From the NCBI GenBank assembly GCA_023145555.1, contig JAGLDO010000035.1:1-12473 (forward strand): a stretch of DNA of 12,473 bases, read 5' to 3'. The position numbers and the translations under genes are program-made. Source of the stretch: Bacteroidales bacterium (GTDB lineage Bacteria > Bacteroidota > Bacteroidia > Bacteroidales > B39-G9). Below, in pieces: positions 1 through 6,089 of the stretch (the stretch's first letter is position 1; each line of letters opens with the position of its first letter). The notes under the pieces are model-generated. The model saw only the letters and a list, made by a program, of their open reading frames with translations, was not told the DNA's origin and did not search any database.

Positions 1-462
1 ACGATTTACAGGATAATATATTTCACCCCAGCTTAAAAGAACAGATTCTCCTTTGTCGTTAGAAATTTCAACATAAAGGTCAACTATTGGAGGAAATTCT
101 TCTTGATTTGTTTTTTGAAGAATTCTTTCATTTAAGATGTCGTAAATTGAATAGCCATCGTAACGGTAAGCTCCAACAAATGCTATTTCATTATTATCTT
201 TTAATTCAGCTTCTTTAACAATTACTGAACGTTGTGGTAATTTTGAAAAATATACTTTACCGGGGTTTGATATTTCTCCCAAAACTTCAATGTCTTTGCC
301 ATCTAAATTGTGAGTAATTTCATTATCATAAAAATCATTTGTGGCATCAGTAGAATCAACTTTAAATGTTGTTTCTTCTTTTATGTTATTTGTTTTTGAA
401 TTGTTTGTGCAAGAAACTGCTATGAAGCTAATTGCAACTGCTAAGAATAAAATTTTTTTCAT
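1..462 (-). CDS. Lipoprotein with molybdopterin-binding-like fold (3' end cut by window edge)
   Basis: The 154 visible codons start at ATG 462-460 and stay open to base 1, so the C-terminus is missing. The N-terminus (MKKILFLAVA...) is a lipoprotein signal peptide with lipobox AVSC, so Cys18 is the likely lipidated residue; the protein should be membrane-anchored outside the cytoplasm. After a polar linker, the pattern 'GEISNPGKVYFSKLP', then 'YDGYSIYDILNE', then 'VDLYVEISNDKG...LSWGEI' follows the order of conserved blocks in the sulfite-oxidase-type oxidoreductase molybdopterin-binding domain (Gly-x-Val-x-Asn-Pro, Tyr-x-Gly-Val-x-Leu-x-Asp-Leu-Leu, Asp-Gly-Tyr). This is a pattern-based assignment. 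No cofactor-binding cysteine can be confirmed in the visible part, so it may bind something else. It starts 26 nt after the NapH-like gene and is probably in the same operon, under ModE control. Alternative: an unrelated hypothetical lipoprotein. Confidence 0.55.
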   Translation of the reverse strand, partial: MKKILFLAVAISFIAVSCTNNSKTNNIKEETTFKVDSTDATNDFYDNEITHNLDGKDIEVLGEISNPGKVYFSKLPQRSVIVKEAELKDNNEIAFVGAYRYDGYSIYDILNERILQKTNQEEFPPIVDLYVEISNDKGESVLLSWGEIYYPVNR

Positions 463-488
463 TTTGTTTTTTGTTTTTAGATTATTTT

Positions 489-1889
489 TTAGTGACATGT
501 TTTAAGAAATGGTTCAATTAAATCGAATCGCCAACCAATCATTGAAAATTCATATAGTGCAAAATAAACAAAACTTGTTAATAAGGCTATTGACTTTTGT
601 GCTTTATTGTTATTTCTTAGTTTTATAATTTTATATGATATAATTAACCCAATTACGGGCAATGTAATACAAACTAAAGTAATCAACCAAGGTAAAAGTT
701 CTGCTTTGTTTATAATTATTTCTTTATTAAGAATTGCATTTGCAGTATTCAATCCAATTGGGTCAGATACAGCAAGTTTAATGTAAACCGAATGTTCAAT
801 CATTATTAAAATAGCACTCAATAAATGCATTACTACTATTATTGGTAAAATTGAAACAGTAATGTTACCCAAGCAATTTTTCAAACTTTTTTTTGAGAGA
901 ACTTTCATTAATAAAGAGAAAATTAGAAATATAACACTTGGGTAAATAATAAAGAATAATAATGCCTTGTCAATTTTATATAAAGTGCCTGTAAAATTAA
1001 ATAGATTAGAAATAAAATAATGGGGAGCAAGATAAATTCCTCTTGCAACTTCCCACTTGAATAATATTTCCCAAGCTACTAGTCCTGCTATTATGAGAGT
1101 AAAAGCTATCTCAGATGATGAAAAATTAAGATTCGCAATCTTTTTTAATGATGGTTTACTATATCCGATTTTTAAATTATCGTGTGGGCATGTTTTAATA
1201 CATTGTCCACATAAGATACAGTCTGTTTGATATTTTAAATCTGGGGGATTTACATTTGAGGTACATGAGCGTTTCATGAAATTATAATGTCGTTTTGCTG
1301 AAATACAATCTTTTGTTTTGCAGTTAGCACAAACCTCTTGGTTTTTATTTTTTATTCTTATTGTTGAGAATAAAGAGTATAATTTTAATAAAAATCCAAT
1401 TGGACAAATATAATTACAGAACGTACGTTTTTCCCAAATAAGAGATACTATTATAACAATACTTAATAATGATAGCATGTATAATGCCATACGTGAAGGT
1501 ATCCATTGTATAAGAAAAACATGTATGCCAAAAATTAATATTATTGTATAAAGAATAGTAATAACCCATCCTGATTTGATGAATTTTCCGGGTTCCTTTT
1601 TCAATCCGAATCTATTAAAAATACTTATTACCAATTCCATTGGACAAATACTACACCAAAATCGCCCGAAAAATATTGCAATAATAACTATTAATGAAAA
1701 CCAGTATGACCAAACTAATAAATTAGGCAAGTTCGTATGTTGTAAAATTTTTGTTAATTTATAATTGTTCCCAGGTCCTACATACAATGAGCCTGAAATT
1801 AAAATAAAAAAAGTTGTGATAGTGATTAACTGCATCACTAATAAAAAATATTTGTTTCTAAAAATCTTACTTAAAAAATTATTTCTCAT
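489..1889 (-). CDS. NapH/NosR-like polytopic membrane protein with 4Fe-4S clusters
   Basis: A 466-residue integral membrane protein likely to pass electrons across or along the cytoplasmic membrane. Hydrophobic segments lie around residues 15-35, 60-75, 108-128, 135-152 and several more after 260. Two short Cys motifs characteristic of the NapH/NosR/CcoG superfamily follow membrane segments: C79-x2-C82-P and C158-x3-C162-P. A ferredoxin-like region follows, with C187, C190, C195 and C209 in one group and the classical C224-x2-C227-x2-C230-x3-C234-P in the other. The second half (260-466) is again membrane-embedded and I do not recognise it as a named domain. The gene begins 67 nt after the TonB receptor stop and ends 26 nt before the lipoprotein, with no promoter motif of its own. 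I infer that it supplies electrons to the adjacent lipoprotein or to a Mo/W enzyme; the partner is not proven. Family assignment is firm, exact subfamily is not. Confidence 0.8.
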   Translation of the reverse strand: MRNNFLSKIFRNKYFLLVMQLITITTFFILISGSLYVGPGNNYKLTKILQHTNLPNLLVWSYWFSLIVIIAIFFGRFWCSICPMELVISIFNRFGLKKEPGKFIKSGWVITILYTIILIFGIHVFLIQWIPSRMALYMLSLLSIVIIVSLIWEKRTFCNYICPIGFLLKLYSLFSTIRIKNKNQEVCANCKTKDCISAKRHYNFMKRSCTSNVNPPDLKYQTDCILCGQCIKTCPHDNLKIGYSKPSLKKIANLNFSSSEIAFTLIIAGLVAWEILFKWEVARGIYLAPHYFISNLFNFTGTLYKIDKALLFFIIYPSVIFLIFSLLMKVLSKKSLKNCLGNITVSILPIIVVMHLLSAILIMIEHSVYIKLAVSDPIGLNTANAILNKEIIINKAELLPWLITLVCITLPVIGLIISYKIIKLRNNNKAQKSIALLTSFVYFALYEFSMIGWRFDLIEPFLKTCH

Positions 1890-1904
1890 ATTGTTTAAAG
1901 TAAT

Positions 1905-1945
1905 AAAGGGCTAAAACGCTCATTGATTTTATGTTGTAGCCCTTT
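1905..1945 (-). other. Intercistronic inverted repeat between receptor and NapH-like gene
   Basis: Arms AAAGGGCTA (1905-1913) and TAGCCCTTT (1937-1945) are perfectly complementary around a 23-nt loop; after one mismatch the stem can extend by AAC/GTT. It begins 12 nt after the receptor stop codon. On the minus-strand transcript it is not followed by a U-run (the next bases read ATTACTTT), so it is not a standard terminator. It could be an RNA processing or partial-termination site that sets receptor versus downstream expression. Confidence 0.4.
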
Positions 1946-1956
1946 AAATTTATTTA

Positions 1957-4260
1957 TTAGAATTGATATGATACTTGACCTGTAATAAATCTTCCAAGAG
2001 ATTCGTGACTGTGACTTTCAATAAATCTATGGTCTGTCAGATTTTGTATATTCATGCTAACAGTAAATGACTTAATTGTTTTCCAAAATTTTAAATCAAT
2101 TGATGAATAAGCGTCAATTTTGTCAATATTATTATCGTCCATCCATTGGTCATCATAATAATGATAAATTACATTTGCATTTATTATTTTATTCATCCAT
2201 GATAAACCACTTGCAACATGATTTTTTGGTACATATGTTAAGTATTTGTCGGTTAAATCAAAATCATTGGTAGACGAATCAAAGTCTTTAATTTGAGAAT
2301 TAGCAAAAGTGTAATTAACAAAAAAGTTAAGATTTGAATTTATTTGATAAGAAACATCTAATTCTGCTCCATAAATATTTATTTTGCTAATGTTTTGTTT
2401 TATTCTTACAGGTTTTAATTTTCCTCCCATCATTAAAGAATCTCCTGTGCTAACATAATACATAAAATCATGACCAATAGAATAATAAACCGATGGTGAA
2501 ATTTTTAATTTATTTTTTATTTCAAGATCTCCGCCAATTTCAAAATTGTCAAGAGTTTCTGCTTCTAAGTCAGGGTTTGCTTGTTTAAAACCTCCTGCAA
2601 TAAAACCTGATCGGCAAAGATCATCTAAAATTGAAGGACGGAATCCTTTTGAGTATGATATATATGTTCTGGCATTTTTATTAAAGATATATTGAGCAGA
2701 AAATTTTGGACTTATAGCCGACCATGTGTGCTCTTCTAAATTTTCGTTTACAAGACTTGTTAATAAACTTGTTGCATTAGTTCCGTTAGTTATATAATAT
2801 GTTCCATCATAAAATTTAGCTAAGTCGTATCTTAATCCGGCAATAATTTTTATTTTGTTGTTAAGAAGACTTAATTCATCTTGTGCATATAAAGCAAAAG
2901 TGTTCATTTTCCCTTTGTTTGTTACAACATCGGGTGAGGTTTGGTAATTATCGTTACCATCAACACTTCCATTTTTTATATCAAATCCTGCAGTTATTAA
3001 ATTGTGTTTACCAAATTTATGCGAAGCGTTAAACATAGTCCCCATATCAATTCTTTCAGAACTTACATCATAACATTTGTACATTACACTACCATTTTTC
3101 ACTTTAATAGATTCGTTTAGCCTGTAGAATGGTTCATTTCTATAATAAACAATAGCGTTTATTTTTGTTTTTCCCAATTCGCCTTTATAATTCAAACTAC
3201 CTGAATATGTATCATGTTGAAAGTTACAACCATCTTCATCATAAATTTTAACACCGGTACCGCGTTGGTCGTCAAAATAATTTAATTGAAGTTCAATATT
3301 ATTAAATTTATTAAAGTCGTATCCTAATTTTGTTCCAACTGCATATTCTTGTAAATATGATGCGACATCATTAGAGTCTCTTATATCTTCAGGTGTTGCG
3401 TTATAACCGTCACTTTGTTTATAAAATCCATTAACATTCCAGTATAATCCATGATTCTTATCATCACCTTGCCTGCCGGAAACATACAATTTTGTGCCAA
3501 TCGTGTTATAAGTTCCATATTCAGTACTTATTTGTCCATCAATCTTTTCATTTGGTTTTTTTGAAATGAAATTGATAACACCGCCCATTGCATTACCTCC
3601 ATATAAAGATGATCCGGGACCTTTGGTTACTTCAACTTTTGAGATTTGACTTAAGTTCATTATATTCCAGTTTACTGAACCACCGTCAGACTTATTTATT
3701 GGAACACCATCCATCAAAATTAAAACTCGTGATTGCTCACTACCGCTAAGTCCCCTCATGCTAACATTTGCATTGCGACTAAAAATTCCCATTGTGCGAC
3801 TTACGTATGTTCCTGATATTGTTTTTAGTAAATCGTCGGGGCTTTCAACAGGATTTGATTTAATTTTGTTTAATGAAATTAAATCAACTCTTTGAGGTAT
3901 GTCTTTAATGTTTTGCTGTGTTTTAGTCGCAGTAATTACTACTTCTTTAGTTTCTATAGTGCTACTATTAATAGAAAAGTTTAATGTGTAAGTTTTATCT
4001 TCTGTAATATTTATTGTTTTATTTACTGTTTTATAACCTATGAAACTTACAGTTATATTATAAGTTCCCTTTTTTATGTTAGCTAACTTATAAATTCCAG
4101 ATGTGTTTGTAATAGTTCCGTTGTTTATTTCAGATATTACAACATTTGTTCCTGAAAGAGCCTTGCCTGTTGAGGCATCAGTAATTTTTCCTGTAATTTC
4201 TTGTGAAATGGAAAGAAATGGCATTAATAATGTCATTAATACTAGTAATTGTTTTTTCAT
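1957..4260 (-). CDS. TonB-dependent outer-membrane receptor, probable molybdate/tungstate uptake
   Basis: A complete 767-residue outer-membrane receptor. The signal peptide (residues 1-20, ending SISQ) is followed by a carboxypeptidase-D regulatory-like beta-sandwich (about 21-100) typical of Bacteroidota receptors, then a TonB-box-like stretch KEVVITAT (105-112), and a plug domain (about 115-235) with the landmarks VSMRGLSG, VLILMDGVPI and GPGSSLYGGNAMGGVINF. The beta-barrel fills 240-767 and ends in the aromatic terminus VSYQF expected for outer-membrane insertion. No SusD partner is adjacent, so a small ligand rather than a glycan is likely. The ligand is inferred from context: it sits between an oxyanion-binding lipoprotein and redox genes and has a ModE-like operator at its promoter. 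Homologues include vitamin B12, siderophore and metal receptors, so sequence alone does not fix the substrate. A 190-nt upstream gap carries its own promoter signals. Confidence 0.9.
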   Translation of the reverse strand: MKKQLLVLMTLLMPFLSISQEITGKITDASTGKALSGTNVVISEINNGTITNTSGIYKLANIKKGTYNITVSFIGYKTVNKTINITEDKTYTLNFSINSSTIETKEVVITATKTQQNIKDIPQRVDLISLNKIKSNPVESPDDLLKTISGTYVSRTMGIFSRNANVSMRGLSGSEQSRVLILMDGVPINKSDGGSVNWNIMNLSQISKVEVTKGPGSSLYGGNAMGGVINFISKKPNEKIDGQISTEYGTYNTIGTKLYVSGRQGDDKNHGLYWNVNGFYKQSDGYNATPEDIRDSNDVASYLQEYAVGTKLGYDFNKFNNIELQLNYFDDQRGTGVKIYDEDGCNFQHDTYSGSLNYKGELGKTKINAIVYYRNEPFYRLNESIKVKNGSVMYKCYDVSSERIDMGTMFNASHKFGKHNLITAGFDIKNGSVDGNDNYQTSPDVVTNKGKMNTFALYAQDELSLLNNKIKIIAGLRYDLAKFYDGTYYITNGTNATSLLTSLVNENLEEHTWSAISPKFSAQYIFNKNARTYISYSKGFRPSILDDLCRSGFIAGGFKQANPDLEAETLDNFEIGGDLEIKNKLKISPSVYYSIGHDFMYYVSTGDSLMMGGKLKPVRIKQNISKINIYGAELDVSYQINSNLNFFVNYTFANSQIKDFDSSTNDFDLTDKYLTYVPKNHVASGLSWMNKIINANVIYHYYDDQWMDDNNIDKIDAYSSIDLKFWKTIKSFTVSMNIQNLTDHRFIESHSHESLGRFITGQVSYQF

Positions 4261-4296
4261 TTTTTTTTGTTAAATGGTTTTTTTAATTTTGTTTTG

Positions 4297-4318
4297 GTTA
4301 TGTTTTATTATACATAAC
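4297..4318 (-). promoter_or_regulatory. Candidate ModE operator at the TonB receptor promoter
   Basis: GTTATGT (4297-4303), an 8-nt spacer and ACATAAC (4312-4318) form a perfect 7-bp inverted repeat. The same arms and spacing recur upstream of the modE-like gene at 6015-6036, with an unrelated spacer sequence. From memory, the E. coli modA operator has the layout GTTATAT-N8-ACATAAC, one base different. The site lies 37-58 nt upstream of the receptor start and immediately downstream of a -7 motif, so a bound repressor would cover the transcription start. Confidence 0.72.
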
Positions 4319-4323
4319 GCTTG

Positions 4324-4331
4324 CAAACATA
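4324..4331 (-). promoter_or_regulatory. -7 promoter element for the TonB receptor
   Basis: On the minus strand this reads TATGTTTG, an exact match to the Bacteroidota -7 consensus TAnnTTTG. No clear TTG -33 element lies 19-21 nt upstream; that position is AT-only sequence next to the palindrome at 4354-4367. The predicted start near 4317 falls at the edge of the ModE-like operator. The identical octamer is found at the modE promoter. Confidence 0.55.
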
Positions 4332-4353
4332 TTATTAAAATTTTTTATAAAAT

Positions 4354-4367
4354 ATGATAATTATCAT
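4354..4367. promoter_or_regulatory. Perfect 14-bp palindrome upstream of the receptor promoter
   Basis: ATGATAATTATCAT is fully self-complementary and lies 22 nt upstream of the -7 element, where a -33 element or an activator would sit. It resembles half-sites of Fur-type boxes (TGATAA/TTATCA), but its arms abut, with fewer central bases than the usual 7-1-7 Fur arrangement. A second regulator of the receptor is possible; the regulator cannot be named from this sequence. Confidence 0.35.
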
Positions 4368-4389
4368 TAATTGATTTTTTTTTCGGAAA

Positions 4390-4412
4390 GAGACAAGGCA
4401 TTGCCTTGTCTC
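4390..4412. repeat. Perfect palindromic element between wtpA-like gene and receptor
   Basis: GAGACAAGGC (4390-4399), loop ATT and GCCTTGTCTC (4403-4412) form a 10-bp perfect stem with a 3-nt loop, far more GC-rich than its surroundings. Neither strand has a U-run after the stem in the direction of transcription of the flanking genes, so it is not a typical intrinsic terminator. Palindromes with GAGAC...GTCTC ends are known to me as dispersed intergenic repeats in several bacterial phyla; membership in such a family is inferred. Confidence 0.5.
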
Positions 4413-4450
4413 AACTATTTATTCCCGATATATTCGCAGAGTTAATCAAA

Positions 4451-5446
4451 TTAATTTTTTGTAAATTGTTTAAAGCTATCAGGTATTTTGTCAAATGTAC
4501 TTGTGTATGAAGGAATAACAGATGGTTGTCCATTTAGTTCCATAATTTTAACACCCTTTTTTTTACTTAATAAGAATTTAGTAAAAGCCTCTGCAGCAGG
4601 TTTATTTTTAGCATTTTTTAAAATAGTTACGCCATAAACCATTGCTTCGCCTTTATGTGTTATTTTTTCACCGGGTTTTTTTCCGTTAACTGCAACAGAA
4701 ACTGTTGAATAATATTCGTCAAATTCTGGATTTTTAAGATTAACAGAATCGGGTAATATTAAAAATTTTAAATTATGTTGTTCAGCTACAGACCGATATA
4801 AGTATATATAATCAATTGCATTAGCTTCCAGAAGACTTATTAAATCAACTTCTTTTGGTCGCATGTAGTTAAGGTCTTTTGCTAAAAGTTTTTTAACAAT
4901 TCCTGTTTCTTTGTAAAATTTTTCGGCAAGTTTAGAAGTTAAGACAGCTCTATAACCGCAAGGGTCAGAATTTGGGTCTGATCTTCCGAAAGCGACATCC
5001 TTTTTAAGTAAGATTTTATACCAATTATTTTTGTTAATCTCATTTGCATAATGCGATTTTTCATTATATACAATCGCCATTTCATTGCTTGCAAATTTTA
5101 TGTTCCAATCAGCGTAATCAGGAATTAACAGATTGTCAATTACTTTGTAATCGGCTGAAGCCATAATATCACAATCTTGATTTAAGTCTGTTATTTTTCG
5201 GGCACATTTTCGGCTGCCATCAGGTTCTAATACTACTTTTACGTTTGGATATTCTTTGTTAAATTCTGTAGCGATTTGTTTAAAAGGAACAGACAAACTT
5301 CCTGCATGAAAAATTATTAATTTTCCGGAAATGGTATTACCATCATTTTGTTTGTTTTTATTGTTTGTGTTGTTACACGATACAGAAAATGTTAGTACAA
5401 GTAATATTAAAATTAATTGTTTGTATTTTTTCAAGATTGTTTTCAT
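4451..5446 (-). CDS. wtpA: Molybdate/tungstate-binding lipoprotein, WtpA/ModA type
   Basis: A 331-residue extracytoplasmic binding protein of an ABC importer. The signal peptide ends in lipobox SVSC with Cys24 lipidated, anchoring it at the membrane. The mature protein opens with KLIIFHAGSLSVPF (42-55), a signature of the WtpA/archaeal ModA branch. Further blocks are DGSRKCARKITDLN (76-89), DIMASADY (93-100), FGRSDPNSDPCGYRA (153-167), RPKEVDLISLL (196-206) and IDYIYLYRSVAEQH (211-224). In archaeal relatives the oxyanion is held octahedrally by serines plus an Asp and a Glu; S50, D161 and E222 are plausible counterparts, but I cannot align them with certainty. This branch includes proteins with very high affinity for tungstate and molybdate, and the preferred metal cannot be read from sequence. 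No wtpB permease or wtpC ATPase is in the window. No promoter motif is seen directly upstream, so it may be transcribed with the modE-like gene 170 nt upstream. Confidence 0.88.
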   Translation of the reverse strand: MKTILKKYKQLILILLVLTFSVSCNNTNNKNKQNDGNTISGKLIIFHAGSLSVPFKQIATEFNKEYPNVKVVLEPDGSRKCARKITDLNQDCDIMASADYKVIDNLLIPDYADWNIKFASNEMAIVYNEKSHYANEINKNNWYKILLKKDVAFGRSDPNSDPCGYRAVLTSKLAEKFYKETGIVKKLLAKDLNYMRPKEVDLISLLEANAIDYIYLYRSVAEQHNLKFLILPDSVNLKNPEFDEYYSTVSVAVNGKKPGEKITHKGEAMVYGVTILKNAKNKPAAEAFTKFLLSKKKGVKIMELNGQPSVIPSYTSTFDKIPDSFKQFTKN

Positions 5447-5531
5447 AAGTTCATATTTATTAATTATTATTAATAGTCATGTTATGATTATGTTATTATT
5501 TTCACTCTTTAGTTGCAACTTTATTAACATT

Positions 5532-5606
5532 GCTGTTCGGGATTTGTAATCCCGAATTAACAAGCTGTATATTAATACTTTCGGATTGCAAATCCGAAAG
5601 AGCAGA
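5532..5606. repeat. REP-like tandem pair of hairpins between modE-like and wtpA-like genes
   Basis: Two perfect hairpins lie 21 nt apart. The first has arms TTCGGGATT and AATCCCGAA (5536-5556, loop TGT). The second has arms CTTTCGGATT and AATCCGAAAG (5578-5600, loop GCA). The two stems are variants of one motif (CGG-G-ATT / CGG-ATT), and the pair is bracketed by GCTG (5532) and AGCAG (5602-5606). It starts 10 nt after the modE-like stop. This architecture fits a bipartite REP/BIME-type element of the kind mobilised by REP-associated (RAYT) transposases. No transposase gene is nearby, and no U-run follows either stem. Confidence 0.6.
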
Positions 5607-5616
5607 GAAATTTTAT

Positions 5617-6000
5617 CTATTTGAAATCATTTATATGGTTAAAAAATTTTTTAACTGTTTTATTTATTGTTGCATCAATTTCTTTATGAAGTTCTTCATA
5701 AGCTTTAATAAGATTTTTTCCTTCTTCGGTGAGTGTTGTTGTTCCTCCACTTTGGCCACCACGGTGTTTTTCTACTAAAGGAAATCCAAGGACTTCTTCT
5801 GCTGTTTTTATGTTTCCCCAAGCTTTTCTATAACTTATTCCTATTGTGTTGACTGCTGATTGCAATGAATTGCTTTTGCCAATTTCTTTTAATAAATTTA
5901 TTTTACCATCTCCTAAAATATTTTCACCTTCTTTTGAAACTAACCAGATTTTATATTTTAAGAAAACATTATAATATTTATCACCTTTAGAACCTGCCAT
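5617..6000 (-). CDS. modE: ModE-type molybdate regulator, DNA-binding domain only
   Basis: A 127-residue protein matching the N-terminal LysR-like winged-helix domain of ModE. KYKIWLVSKEGENILGDGKINLLKEIGK (15-42) is the usual opening. The helix-turn-helix spans about 44-71 (SLQSAVNTIGISYRKAWGNI...), and the wing contains RGGQSGGTTTLTEEG (80-94), the hallmark Gly-Gly-x2-Gly-Gly...Leu-Thr motif. It then ends in a helix (about 95-120), the dimerisation region. E. coli ModE is about twice as long and has C-terminal di-Mop (TOBE) domains that bind molybdate; these are absent here, and the stop is clean. Single-domain ModE proteins are known. The gene carries a candidate ModE operator over its own promoter, suggesting autorepression. 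It heads the Mo/W locus. Family is confident; effector sensing is unknown. Confidence 0.9.
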   Translation of the reverse strand: MAGSKGDKYYNVFLKYKIWLVSKEGENILGDGKINLLKEIGKSNSLQSAVNTIGISYRKAWGNIKTAEEVLGFPLVEKHRGGQSGGTTTLTEEGKNLIKAYEELHKEIDATINKTVKKFFNHINDFK

Positions 6001-6014
6001 AATTTTTAAAATTC

Positions 6015-6036
6015 GTTATGTAATTACAAACATAAC
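6015..6036 (-). promoter_or_regulatory. Candidate ModE operator overlapping the modE promoter
   Basis: GTTATGT (6015-6021), 8 nt and ACATAAC (6030-6036) form a perfect 7-bp inverted repeat identical in both arms and spacing to the site at 4297-4318. It ends 15 nt before the modE-like ATG and includes most of the -7 motif at 6027-6034, so binding would block RNA polymerase directly. That is the arrangement expected of autoregulation. Confidence 0.72.
6027..6034 (-). promoter_or_regulatory. -7 promoter element for the modE-like gene
   Basis: Reads TATGTTTG on the minus strand, exactly TAnnTTTG. The -33 region is an A/T tract without a TTG. It is the same octamer as at the receptor promoter. 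The predicted 5' leader is only about 20 nt. Confidence 0.5.
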
Positions 6037-6045
6037 ACAATATAA

Positions 6046-6080
6046 AATAAAAAGAAAATAAATATTATTTTCTTTTTATT
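6046..6080 (-). terminator. AT-rich hairpin, probable ppnP terminator
   Basis: Arms AATAAAAAGAAAATAA (6046-6061) and TTATTTTCTTTTTATT (6065-6080) are perfectly complementary over 16 bp with loop ATA. It begins 10 nt after the ppnP stop. On the minus-strand transcript the 3' arm is U-rich and continues into UUAUAUUG, which is compatible with termination, although the stem has almost no GC pairs. It also covers the region just upstream of the modE promoter. Confidence 0.5.
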
Positions 6081-6089
6081 ATGTTAAAA

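Noticed and set aside
1576..1764. Short plus-strand open frame inside the NapH-like gene
   Set aside because: Antisense to a well-supported gene, no promoter, composition expected from the opposite frame of a membrane protein.
2076..2273. Short plus-strand open frame inside the TonB receptor gene
   Set aside because: Antisense to the conserved barrel end; no family resemblance.
4354..4367. Assignment of the palindrome as a true Fur box
   Set aside because: The arms abut directly and the centre lacks the bases of the usual 7-1-7 arrangement; kept only as an unnamed palindrome.
4390..4412. Intrinsic terminator of the wtpA-like gene
   Set aside because: On the minus-strand RNA the stem is followed by UUUCCGAAAAAAAAA, with no U-run, so the standard terminator form is not met.
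5481..5502. Possible third ModE operator upstream of the wtpA-like gene (GTTATG followed by ATTATG)
   Set aside because: Only the left half-site matches; the position of the right arm (8 nt further) reads TTATTTT instead of ACATAAC, and the remaining similarity is a direct AT-rich repeat. Too weak to list as an operator.
5331..5778. Two overlapping plus-strand open frames across the wtpA-modE junction
   Set aside because: They run antisense through the lipoprotein signal region, the REP-like hairpins and the modE wing; no recognisable protein pattern.
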